NCBI GenBank assembly: GCA_031261265.1
Contig: JAISKI010000046.1
Location: forward strand, 1 to 64,000
Length of the DNA: 64,000 nucleotides
From: Candidatus Peribacteria bacterium
Lineage (GTDB): Bacteria; Patescibacteria; JAEDAM01; Absconditabacterales; Absconditicoccaceae
Direction: 5' to 3'
The notes under the pieces are model-generated. The model saw nothing but the letters and a program-made list of their open reading frames with translations. It was not told where the DNA came from and ran no database searches. Positions within the stretch are counted from its first letter, which is position 1. Every line of letters begins with the position of its first letter. This document shows, in pieces, positions 9,691 through 18,176 of this stretch. The translations under genes were made by a program, and so were the position numbers.

Positions 9691-9721
9691 TAGTAGGTAA
9701 AAATAAAAATGTCAGATTTAC
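9691..9721 (+). repeat. Left imperfect terminal inverted repeat
   Basis: TAGTA..TAAAAATAAAAATGTCAG..TTTAC matches the reverse complement of 10460-10488. A second partial copy (AAAATGACAGTA) lies just outside it. Confidence 0.5.
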
Positions 9722-9818
9722 AAAATAACTAGCCCCGAAGGGGCGAAACATACTAGCACAGGGCAACGCCCTGTGCATCCCGTAGAATTACGGGATAAGC
9801 CACGAAGTGGCGAAATAA

Positions 9819-10271
9819 TTATTCCCAGAGATATTTTGCATCATAATCCACATTATATTTTTCCAGAAATAATAACAACTCATCCTTATAATCCTGTTTT
9901 ATGTGATGATTTTTTTGGTTCTGTATGTATTGAATAACTTTATCCGTTTCCGTAGGATTAACGGAGAATATTCAATATCCATCTTGTCGATAAAAAGAAG
10001 AATATTGTGATCATTGCATTTTCATCCATTTTGAAGACTGTTTTTTTAGTTCTTCGATTAATTTCATTTGACTAATTTTTCTAGATAAGAGACATAAAAT
10101 ATGAATGTGGTCATTAAATCCTCAGATTTGAATTGCAGAACAGTCTAAAGCATTACAAATTCCCGCTAGATAAGCCCAAATTTTAGGTTGAATGGTCTCA
10201 TCAATATCTGGACTACGATATTTAGTGCTAAATGTAATATGAGCATACATTTTTGATAGAGATTGAGCCAT
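9819..10271 (-). CDS. tnpA: IS200-like Y1 transposase (TnpA/RAYT)
   Basis: 150 residues. MAQSLSKMYAHITFSTKYRS, the HUH motif in NDHIHIL, and YIQNQKNHH with the presumptive catalytic Tyr match the IS200 transposase family. Members cut and join single-stranded DNA at subterminal hairpins; RAYT relatives act on REP palindromes. Three TGA codons (two of them just before GF and SQ, one in DGYG) show the gene is adapted to code 25, so it is not a recent arrival from a standard-code host. No accessory tnpB is present. Flanking palindromes are its likely substrates. ATG 10271 gives the canonical N-terminus. Confidence 0.88.
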
Positions 10272-10459
10272 AGGGTATTGATAATTTATAAATTATTACG
10301 CCACTTCGTGGCTTGTCTTAGGGTATTCTACCCTACACAGGGCGTTGCCCTGTGCTAATTTGTTAAACCCCTTTGGGGTTTTTGGGGTTATTGGTGTTTT
10401 TAAGATATAATCATAAAAAATCAATTGATTTTAACTTTTACTGATATTTCTATTATTGG

Positions 10460-10488
10460 AAATTTACTGACATTTCTATTTTACTACA
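10460..10488 (-). repeat. Right imperfect terminal inverted repeat
   Basis: The reverse complement of 9691-9721, with some mismatches. An additional copy, TTTACTGATATTTCTATT, precedes it at about 10434-10456. Confidence 0.5.
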
Positions 10489-10563
10489 ACAGGCGTATAG
10501 AAAAAGCTGGTGGAAAAAAGGATAACGCAAAAGCGTCAAGGTAATTCCCCAACGCTTCTTCTT

Positions 10564-11604
10564 TTAGGTTTTTGGCTTTAGGGAAGGGGGCTTCCGTGAT
10601 ACCAAGGGTTTCCTTTCTTTTCGTTGTTCGCGAGTTTTTTGGATTAACGCACGGACTTCATAAGAATCAGTATTATTCACGACGATCCAAGATTCTAAAT
10701 CATCAAGTTCATCATTGCTCAGTTTTTTAAGAGTAGCTTCTGAACTAGCTCTATGACTGATCGATCCTCTGAGAATCCCCAATTTCCAACCAAGTTCATC
10801 CAGAAAAGTCTGATACATCAGTTTTTGAGAAGTACGAGACTCTATATCTCCGTCAATTTCTTTTTTATCTTCTTGGACTTCAGATATTTCTACTTCTAGA
10901 TTAGAAAACTCTCCTGTCAGATCGGTTAACGATTCTTCTTGACACCATTGTTGCCATCGCCTTTTGGCGATTTTTAGAATCAAACGGGTATCTTCCAGAT
11001 TTTCTACCATTGTAGCCCAAGTCGCCCAGACCTCATCCAAAGGCAATCTTTCCCAAGTTTCACTATCAGAAAGATTAGCAATTTCCGCAGGTCCTCTCAT
11101 CCAAAGAAAAGCCTGAAAGGTGAGGCTAAAATTCTGGACCTTAGCTATGAATTCCTGAAGAAATGCCTTATAATCTGGGTCTTCTTCTGGTAAGATTTCT
11201 AAGAGGTCGAACAATTCAACTAACTCATAATGTAGTGTAAGGAAAGGTTTCATCACATCATACTGCTGTAATTCACTCTGAAAGAGAAAACATTTTGGGA
11301 GATAGGGTAATCCAAGTACCATTTCCGTATGTTCTGAGAGTACTTCTGTAATTTCCTCACCAAGCACGGCAAATCCATCGATTTCCTGAGAAACTCGCAT
11401 CACGGGGACCGTAAAGAACCCACCATCTTCTTTATCATAGAGTCCTTCTGATTGAGAACTTCTACAACCATAACGCAAATAAAGCATTCCATCAATAAAT
11501 TTAACATCCTGCTCTTTTACATATACCGTATTATCCTCCTTTTCTGTGGATAACTTCGTATAAGCTAATTGCCGATACGCAAAAATTTTTCCAATTACTT
11601 CCAT
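10564..11604 (-). CDS. Conserved-looking hypothetical protein, 346 aa
   Basis: An acidic, mostly helical cytosolic protein with a basic Pro/Lys-rich tail (KPLVSRKPPSLKPKT). No family recognised. A central Glu/Asp/Lys region (residues about 235-270) may form a short coiled coil. No TGA codons among its Gly residues. The A-rich leader (AACAATAAAAAAAG) lacks a Shine-Dalgarno sequence. Its promoter belongs to the ATATAT-spacer group. A possible terminator with AAGCGT/ACGCTT arms lies just downstream (10520-10560), next to the transposable element. Confidence 0.6.
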   Translation of the reverse strand: MEVIGKIFAYRQLAYTKLSTEKEDNTVYVKEQDVKFIDGMLYLRYGCRSSQSEGLYDKEDGGFFTVPVMRVSQEIDGFAVLGEEITEVLSEHTEMVLGLPYLPKCFLFQSELQQYDVMKPFLTLHYELVELFDLLEILPEEDPDYKAFLQEFIAKVQNFSLTFQAFLWMRGPAEIANLSDSETWERLPLDEVWATWATMVENLEDTRLILKIAKRRWQQWCQEESLTDLTGEFSNLEVEISEVQEDKKEIDGDIESRTSQKLMYQTFLDELGWKLGILRGSISHRASSEATLKKLSNDELDDLESWIVVNNTDSYEVRALIQKTREQRKERKPLVSRKPPSLKPKT

Positions 11605-11657
11605 AATTTTACTTTTTTTATTGTTTGTATTATTTTTAGAAATTATTTGTTTTCCCG

Positions 11658-11686
11658 TTTATACGTATATATATATGGAAAATCAA
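11658..11686 (-). promoter_or_regulatory. Promoter with ATATATATAT spacer
   Basis: Minus strand TTGATT, 17 bp, TATAAA, upstream of the 346-residue gene. The spacer contains CATATATATATACG, a relative of the GATATATATATC palindrome. Confidence 0.65.
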
Positions 11687-11694
11687 GCTCGTTT

Positions 11695-12657
11695 TTAAGA
11701 AAATACCATATGCTCGAGCTCTAGGGTTTCTCCCTGTAAAAGGTGTAAGGCTTGGGATAAAAGAGGAAAGTCTCCTTCCTGTGCCTCTAGGAGGAAAGGT
11801 AAAGATTCTAAGGCAGAGAAAGATTCGATCGTCATTGAAATCTCGGCTCTGATCTGATCGAGAGATCTCCCTTCGGCAAGGAGTTTCCCAGCTTGTCGGT
11901 TTCTACTAAAAGGACTCATCGCGGTGACAATCACATCGCCCAATCCTGAGATACCGTAGAGCGTTTCTGTTTGCCCTCAGCATTTTTTTACCATTTTCCC
12001 AATTTCCTGGATTCCTTTGGTGACCAGAACAGCTTTTTGATTGATCCCTCCACCTTTTCCATCACTGTATCCACACAGGAGTGCAAGAATATTTTTTAAG
12101 GTAGCAGAAAGCTGGATACCAATCAGATCAGTAGAAGTCTCATAGTGAAAATAGGTATTTTGAAAGAGGGCTCAGAGTTTTGAAGCGGTAGGCAGATCAG
12201 GAGAAACGAGAGATACCCAGGTGGGCATACGTTGGATGACTTCCTCAGCATGAGAAGGACCGGAAATCAATGCTACTTTATCCGTCTGCAACACACGCTG
12301 TGCCTGCTGAGAAAAGAATAATTCGCGAGAGGGAGAGAGCCCCTTGGTCGCAATAATTACCTGCTGACCGCTATAATAAGGCTTCACTTTTTCCAGTACA
12401 AGAGAGAAAGCTTTGGACGGTACGGCAATAATGAGATATTCTGCCCCTTGTAATGCCTCTGGAAGATCCGTGGTCGCTATGATCGACTCTGGTAAAACGC
12501 ATTCCTTGAGATAGGCAGGATTGATATGGCACGAATTGATCAAATGGACTTCTTTTTCGTCACAGGACCATAAAACAGGTTGGTGAGCATTATCTGCCAA
12601 TACTTGAGCTAAAGCTGTTCCTCGGGAACCTGCACCAATAATGGAGATTGCGGACAT
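11695..12657 (-). CDS. gpsA: Glycerol-3-phosphate dehydrogenase [NAD(P)+]
   Basis: 320 residues with two TGA codons (after ASKL and in CGGQT). The N-terminal Rossmann motif is ISIIGAGSRGTALA, and IIATKGL and ISGPSHAEEV are family signatures. The C-terminal substrate domain has ISGLGDVIVTAMSPFSRNR. The enzyme makes sn-glycerol 3-phosphate from DHAP for phospholipid synthesis in the cytosol. Length agrees with the family (about 330). It lies downstream of the PriA-like gene on the same strand, with 62 bp between, probably one transcript. No glycerolipid acyltransferase genes are visible nearby. Confidence 0.93.
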
Positions 12658-12719
12658 CGTTGATCAAAAGAATAAAGTTATTCGTTTCAGCCAAAAATTA
12701 TTTGCCTCACTATATGGAG

Positions 12720-13451
12720 TTAGATCGGGAAAGCAAGAGTTTCCTTATATTTTATTTCTGTGACTTTTACTCCATAGATTTCTCCCATTTTCTGAACCAC
12801 GGTGGGGAGCGAATAGCGAGGATCTTGTTGATTATTGTAATATCGCTTGTGAGGGTCTACAAACAGAATCTCCTTCAGATTTTTAAAAGGCTGAAATACT
12901 TCTGATTGGGTGGCAATAATGGTGCCTCCTGTGGATTTTTTGATCTTTCGCCAATTGAGGTCTTTTCTATTTTGGGTATCAGTAGAAATCAGATTGATGG
13001 TTTCAGGGGAGTTTAGTTGTTCGTCAGAAAGCATATTGTAGCGGGTCCAATTATCTGGCAGAATCAGCAAAGTCTGCCCCTTCCCATCGCGTCATTGCGA
13101 GACTGAGGAGCCAAGCGTACGAAAGCGTGGCAATTTACTCTCACGAAGCAGGAGTTCCTGCATTTCCATAGAAACAAAATACCTCATCACCGATTTGTAA
13201 GAAGAATACCATTCATATACCATTCGATGCAAAAAAGAAAGAAAATGTTGATCGAAAAATCCAGGATAGAGGATTTTGAGGGGTTGTTCTGAAAATTGAT
13301 ACGTATACAATTCTGGGAAAGCGATCTCTTCTCCGAGATTTAGCAAAAAATCATCTTGCGTTTCTAGGAGGTCTCCTGGATGTCCGAAAGAGGTAGGAGA
13401 GCGGAAGACTCTGTCGTGTCCTGCATATTTTTTGAAGGAGAAGAGATACAT
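12720..13451 (-). CDS. Degenerate PriA-like helicase fragment
   Basis: 243 residues, far shorter than PriA (500-730). The C-terminal part resembles the PriA helicase lobe: GQTLLILP, GTIIATQSEVFQPFKNL and QDPRYSLPTVVQKMGEIYGV. However, the Walker A loop is missing and the DEEH Walker B is replaced by VDPHKR. A translated cgtcattgcgag-type repeat (13089-13133) sits where motif I would be expected, with an in-frame TGA at 13089-13091. The start at ATG 13451 has a TATACT-like box about 30 bp upstream. It may be a non-enzymatic replication-restart remnant or a decaying gene. The family call is tentative. Confidence 0.5.
13089..13133. repeat. cgtcattgcgag palindromic repeat inside a gene
   Basis: GCGTCATTGCGAGACTGAGG with a GCGTGGCAAT arm on the other side; the same family recurs at 63906-63958. 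It is read through in frame by the PriA-like gene. Confidence 0.6.
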
Positions 13452-13551
13452 TTCAGATTTTTTCTTTGCTGGGTAAATAGTGGAAGTATAAGGATGTGAA
13501 AGGAAAGTACAAGAAGGAAAAATCGTCTCGGAAAAAAAAGTCCTCAAAAAG

Positions 13552-13580
13552 TTGACAAAGAAATTAAATATATATATAAT
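13552..13580 (+). promoter_or_regulatory. Consensus sigma70 promoter
   Basis: TTGACA, 17-bp spacer ending in ATATATA, TATAAT. It drives the genes at 13629 and possibly 13979. Confidence 0.8.
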
Positions 13581-13628
13581 TAATTTGTAATATTGCAATA
13601 GATTACTTTTTATCTTGTGTATGATGTA

Positions 13629-13952
13629 ATGATTTCGTCCCAACAATTCCAAAGTTTATCGCAGGATAAACAAAAGGAATATCTCGTATCTCTCATTGGA
13701 GATATCGAAACAGAAAGCAATCAAGAGCTACTAATATGTCAAAGATTATTATCAGTAATTGATCAGCCTTCCAGCAAAACTCTGCAATACATTTTTGATA
13801 TTATTGCGGGTCAACTCCAAGGATTCCAGGAACAAGAACGTGCCGAACATACCCATAAAGTAAGCACTCTCTTGGAACATATCCGTCAACAAGAAGAAGC
13901 TGATAAAGCTGATGTTGACGCTATTCTTTCAGATATCGAGTTAGATATCTAA
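13629..13952 (+). CDS. Small acidic helical protein, 107 aa
   Basis: A Gln/Glu-rich, wholly helical protein with no recognised domain; MISSQQFQSLSQDKQKEYLV opens it and AILSDIELDI closes it. ATG 13629 is preferred over GTG 13617 by typical start use. A consensus promoter lies 50 bp upstream. Only 26 bp separate it from the coiled 466-residue gene, so the two likely form one operon and may interact. No TGA codons. Confidence 0.6.
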   Translation: MISSQQFQSLSQDKQKEYLVSLIGDIETESNQELLICQRLLSVIDQPSSKTLQYIFDIIAGQLQGFQEQERAEHTHKVSTLLEHIRQQEEADKADVDAILSDIELDI

Positions 13953-13978
13953 ACCTTTTATTCTTTATACCTATCACC

Positions 13979-15379
13979 ATGGCAACAGAAATCAGCAAAT
14001 CAGCTTTTGAAGCTGTAGATGGAAAATTAGACGGGAAATTATCCCCAAAACAAAAAGAGTATTTACAAAATCTCGCAACTAATGTAATCAAGGAGAAAAA
14101 CACTCCTGATTCTAGCCTCGCTACACATCCTGGAAAAGTTCAGTACTTTGTTGAACCAGACGAAGATTTTTCAGCAAGAAACATTACTAATACCCCACTC
14201 AATCGTTATCGTACTTGAGTAGAGTCTTATGAGAATCCTGTTGAAAAATTTGAGAAAACTTTTGGGATCAAAAACAAACTCAACTCTTTAAAAGGAGTAC
14301 AAACATGGGCTGAGATCCAATCAAGATTAAATAATAATCAAGAGGATGCTGCTCTGATTCAGACGTATCTTGTCCTCAATGGAAAACTTAAAACTAACCT
14401 CGGAGTAAAAGAAATTGATGGAAATCCAAAAGGAAAAACTCTTCAGGCAATAACAGAGTATCGAAATGAAGAAACTCCAAGACAGGAGCAACAGAAAAAA
14501 AATGAAGAAGCTAAAGAAAAGGGTAATGGACTAAACCAAGAAACCTTTGAACAAAAGGTTCGTAGTTTTAGAAGAGATCTTATCACTAAAGACTATAGTA
14601 TTAATACGTCACAAGATGCTCTAAACAAAAATCCTATGGTTTTAGTAAGTAAATGAGCAACTATTGATGTAAAAACTCATAATAGTAAAACTGGAGAAAT
14701 CACTACTAAGAAAACATACCCTATACTTCATGCACAAGTAAATATTAAGGATTATCTAGATAAAGCCTTAAATCCTAATAATACCGCCTTTGATGCAGAA
14801 GTAAAAAAACAACTTGATGCTGCTTTAAAGACAGAGCAAGAAAAGCAAGATAAACTCAATAAATCAGAAGAAACAGCAGGTAATCAAATTAAAGCAAAAA
14901 ATAATCGTGAGAAGGAGCTTGCAAACAATAGAGATAAATTCATAAAGACTATTGAAGGTAAAAAATTGACTATAACAGAAAAATCTTTTGGTAATCTCCC
15001 TAAAGAAGTCTCCGATTATAATGCTAGCTACCCTTATAATAAATTAGAAAAAAGCCAATTGACGCAAACATTTATAAATAAATTTGAAAATAACAGCCTC
15101 GCATTTCGTAAGGTGAACATCGTAGGGAATAATCTTGAATTCTCATTTAAAGCTAAAGATCCCATAGAAAATAATAGATCTTATATGAAAAACATTAAAA
15201 TTCCTCTCAAAGAAGTTATGGATGAGAATAACAATCTTATCAACGATAAATTTATCTCTCAGGCAAGTAATAAAATGGGAAAGTCTTTTGATTCATTCGT
15301 AAAAGAGGCTGTTCAACAGCAACAACAAATAAGAATTGCTGAAAAAAAGACACAGGATAAACAACTTGCTAGTGTCTAA
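13979..15379 (+). CDS. Coil-rich protein of unknown function, 466 aa
   Basis: Reads through TGA at 14216 and 14654. Residues about 95-160 (GIKNKLNSLKGVQTWAEIQ ... LKTNLGVKEIDGNPKGKTLQ) vaguely resemble a peptidoglycan-binding repeat, but this is weak. The middle is Lys/Glu/Gln-rich coiled coil, and the C-terminal domain is alpha/beta. There is no signal peptide or TM segment. The start has the same leader as the genes at 119 and 1432. A hairpin terminator follows. It could be a cytosolic structural or secreted effector protein; no function can be assigned. Confidence 0.65.
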
Positions 15380-15402
15380 CCTTAAAAAAACTAGCTCACT
15401 CA

Positions 15403-15432
15403 AACTCTCTCCCACTTCGGAGGGAGTTTTTT
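15403..15432 (+). terminator. Rho-independent terminator
   Basis: AACTCTCTCC pairs with GGAGGGAGTT around ACTTC, followed by a T-run. Confidence 0.75.
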
Positions 15433-15500
15433 TCTCTTGAACTTTTTCCTTCCTTGCATACACTATACTCAACCCTTTTATCACTCAAGCGGAAATCCCT

Positions 15501-16220
15501 ATGCTCTCCCCTATCACCCTCAAATTTTTAGAAGCCGTTAAAATAAACAACAACACTACACGAATGCATACCCATCATGATCTCTACGTACAAGAAAAAG
15601 AGAGATATTTTGCGTTGATTGACAGCCTTTTAGCTCAGATGAAAAAGATAGATAGCAAACTGGAGGAGATCACTACGAAAGACTGTATTTACAGGTTTAA
15701 TAAGGATATTCGCTTTTCCAAGGATAAAAGCCCCTATAAAATCCATTTTGGAGCATTTATGTCCTCTGGAGGGAGAAAATCGCCGATGCCGTGATATTAT
15801 CTCCACATCCAGCCAGGAAATGCAAGCGGAATTTCTGGAGGCACTCGATGTCCTAGTCCTGCTCAGAGAGATGCGATCATTCTCCATATTTGGAAAAATT
15901 GGAGCAAGCGAGAAGAGATTGTGAAGGATACTGCTTTTTTAAAGTACTTTGGAGGACTGGTAGATCAGGATGAAGTAAGCTTAGAGAGGAGAATAAAAAG
16001 CAGTAGAGGGAAAAATCTTTTAGAAGCTGTAGGCAAGACGAAAGCAAAGAAAATTCTGGCTACTCCCGAAGCTTTGGAACTTCTCCTTTATCCAAGATTT
16101 TGTGTGCGACATAGCGTGAAAGATGAAGAAGTCGTGGAAGAAAAATTTGAGAAAGAAGTAATAAAAGGCTTCAAAATACTGAAATCGTTTAACGACTTTT
16201 TAGGTGAGGTGATGGAATAA
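15501..16220 (+). CDS. DUF2461 (TIGR02453) family protein
   Basis: 239 residues with one TGA (15792-15794) at a Gly before YYLHIQPGNASGISGGT. The N-terminus (TLKFLEAVKINNNTTRMHTH) and KDIRFSKDKSPYKIHFGAF are hallmarks of DUF2461. The family is widespread and its biochemical function is not established. The usual Trp in the N-terminal W-F-H motif is Arg here. A TATACT box lies near 15470. It is followed by a hairpin shared with the convergent gene at 16260. Confidence 0.8.
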
Positions 16221-16226
16221 AAAAAA

Positions 16227-16251
16227 GCAGACAACCAATAGGGTTGCCTGC
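16227..16251. terminator. Bidirectional hairpin terminator
   Basis: GCAGACAACC pairs with GGTTGCCTGC around AATAG, with A-rich flanks, between convergent genes. Confidence 0.65.
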
Positions 16252-16259
16252 ATGATGTT

Positions 16260-16553
16260 TTAGGAACTTGAGGAATCGTAATCCCTTTTTCGAACCCGAG
16301 GCTTTTTTTCAGTTCGTACTACTTCGAAGCCAATCCCTTCTTCTTTTGGAATATTGAGATGTTCCGCGATTAACTGCCCGTGGATAGAACCATTCTGTTT
16401 TGTGAACTTTGGACCCAAATTCTTAACGGTCTTAGTCCCTGTTTCCAGATTTGTTTCCACTTTACGGAGCTGATATTCTACTCCGTCTGCAAGATGATCA
16501 ATCCGTTTGGGAAGCCACTTCTCCCAATTCTTGCCATTTTTTTCTTTCGTCAT
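16260..16553 (-). CDS. Small basic hypothetical protein, 97 aa
   Basis: Lys/Arg-rich, ending KKPRVRKRDYDSSSS. The segment QNGSIHGQLIAEHLNIP suggests a short helical fold. It might bind nucleic acid, judged by charge only. Same strand as the gene at 16566, 13 bp downstream of it, so probably an operon. No TGA codons. Confidence 0.55.
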   Translation of the reverse strand: MTKEKNGKNWEKWLPKRIDHLADGVEYQLRKVETNLETGTKTVKNLGPKFTKQNGSIHGQLIAEHLNIPKEEGIGFEVVRTEKKPRVRKRDYDSSSS

Positions 16554-16565
16554 AACTCACTTTTT

Positions 16566-17015
16566 TTAAATTTTTTTAACTAAGATACCATTTTCCCCTC
16601 AGAGGGTATTATCAAATGAAAGGGTTGGAATCCAGATTCCCTCAAGCTCTTCTAACAGAAGCAGACGTCCTCCGTTTTTTACCATTTCATTCATCTCTTT
16701 ACGAGGTAGTTTCCGATCAGGAGGAAGAACTTGTAAGCCCTCTTCTAGGTCGGATCTCAATACTTCGAAGATTACTTCTCCTGGTTGGAAAGCTCCTGGA
16801 GCCTCTTTCCCTGTGAGGACACTTTCTACACTACCGAGTAGCGTTTCTTTGTCGTCTTCATAGATGAAGAGTAAACCAGAAAGCGGATAGTTTACGTGCC
16901 TTTCTTCAAGGTATTTCCTCGGAGCGTGTTGTGAGCTTGGAAAGAGATCCAAGATTACCTTTTCTTGCTTTCCCTCAAAGGAAAGCCAAATCACTTTTGA
17001 CCAAAATTTTTGCAT
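16566..17015 (-). CDS. Hypothetical protein, 149 aa
   Basis: An in-frame TGA at 16599-16601 extends the protein by a GGENGILVKKI tail to a TAA at 16566. The sequence is mixed alpha/beta with no signal peptide (MQKFWSKVIWLSFEGKQEKV start). Unrecognised family. The upstream region has a TTGATA-type -35 with an ATATAT spacer. It likely forms a two-gene unit with 16260-16553. Confidence 0.55.
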
Positions 17016-17094
17016 TCTTGTGTTTTTTTAGATTTAACAATTTTTTATTTGTATCTTATTTCTAGTGATTTCTTTATATATATCAAGGTATTTT

Positions 17095-18117
17095 CTATCA
17101 ATTTTCCCAATCTAACCAGAATCCTTCCTCAAACTGCTGAAGTAAAGCTGGATCTAGGAGCATGATTCAGATTTCTCTATTATTGTCTAAAGAATTGTCA
17201 GAAAGGTTCATCGACCCCAAGAGGAGATACTTCCCATCGATGAGGATCATTTTGGTGTGATTGTAGCGAGAAGAGAGCTTGCGGGCTACCGCTGGACCGA
17301 AATAAGTTACCACTTCTGTATTATCCACCGTATCCGCCACGATAATATGCAGATCAACCTTTTCAGATTGCTGACGAAGGATAGCGAGAACCGCAGGATC
17401 GAGAATGTATTGGGTCTGGATGATAATCGACTCCTCTGCCTTCTTCAACATTGTTTCTATCACCGCTCTGCAGTTTATAGGGCAAAAGACCAAATTGGGA
17501 TGAAGCTGATCAGCATTTAGTTTTTCTCCTGCCCAATCTTTTTCAAAAAGCTGGGATAAGGAATCACGAACCGCTTCGTCTTTTGAGAAGAAGAAGTGTT
17601 CACGATTGGATTCGAAGCTGGATTTAGTGAGATTTGCCGTCTGGATTCGGAAAGCCTCTTCATTGAGCATTACTTTACTATGAACGTAGACCGTCCCCAT
17701 TGGGTCATCAGACTGGATGTTTATGTTTTGCTCGCCAGAAAGAGCGTTTTGCAGTTGTTTAAAGAAATTTTGATAAGCATTATAGATCTTATCTTCCAAA
17801 ATGATATGGATTGGGAGTCCTCTCTGAGAAAGCTCTAAGAAAGCAGATTTAAAAGGCTGATAGGTGATTTCGTAATTCCGCAAGTGGAGGAAAGAGTCTG
17901 TGTTTGTTAGAAAGGTTTGATAAGCTTGCAGGACGTGAGGATCAGGTCATACGAAGAGGGTTCAGGTGATAAACTCCAGATGTTCAAAAAAACTGTCTGC
18001 ATCAAAGGAGGAGGTTTTTGATGGGGAAGCATATCCTGCCCCAAGTTGGACCTTCACCATAAAGCAAAGAATGACTAGAATAAGGAGAAAGAGAAGGGGA
18101 ATCAACTTCTTCTTCAT
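17095..18117 (-). CDS. Membrane-anchored phospholipase D-family protein
   Basis: 340 residues with four TGA codons. An N-terminal Lys-rich hydrophobic anchor (KKKLIPLLFLLILVILCFMV) is followed by two PLD domains. The first has a VHSKVML motif with TANLTKSSF; the second is a full HxKxxxxD motif (NHTKMILIDG) with GSMNLSDNSLDNNREIG. PLD proteins are phosphodiesterases acting on phospholipids, cardiolipin synthesis or DNA. The substrate here is unknown; location is at the membrane, outer side. Divergent from the transglycosylase-like gene at 18177. TAG stop at 17095. Confidence 0.82.
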
Positions 18118-18123
18118 TAGAAT

Positions 18124-18152
18124 TTGACAAATTAAAAGGTTTTGAGTATTAT
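18124..18152 (+). promoter_or_regulatory. Consensus promoter
   Basis: TTGACA (18124-18129), 17 bp, TATTAT (18147-18152), upstream of the gene at 18177. An AGGAG (18160-18164) lies 12 nt before its TTG start. Confidence 0.7.
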
Positions 18153-18176
18153 TGTATGTAGGAGAATTATTGAAAA

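Larger units (their letters stand above)
9649..10508. mobile_element. IS200/RAYT-like element with mirrored palindrome array
   Basis: A transposase gene (9819-10271) is enclosed by palindromes in mirror order. The left side has GCCCC..GGGGC (9732-9744), GCACAGGG..CCCTGTGC (9756-9776), ATCCCG..CGGGAT (9777-9796) and GCCAC..GTGGC (9799-9811). The right side has GCCAC..GTGGC (10300-10312), AGGGTA..TACCCT (10320-10334), CACAGGG..CCCTGTG (10336-10354) and AAACCCC..GGGGTTT (10365-10381). Outside these lie imperfect inverted repeats built on AAATGTCAG (9691-9721 and 10460-10488). The outermost feature is a perfect 17-bp direct repeat GGCGTATAGAAAAAGCT at 9649-9665 and 10492-10508. Confidence 0.75.

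Noticed and set aside
13092..13652. Longer start of the PriA-like fragment up to 13652
   Set aside because: The extension is Ile/Phe/Tyr/Asn-rich non-coding-like sequence that overlaps the consensus promoter of the gene on the other strand.
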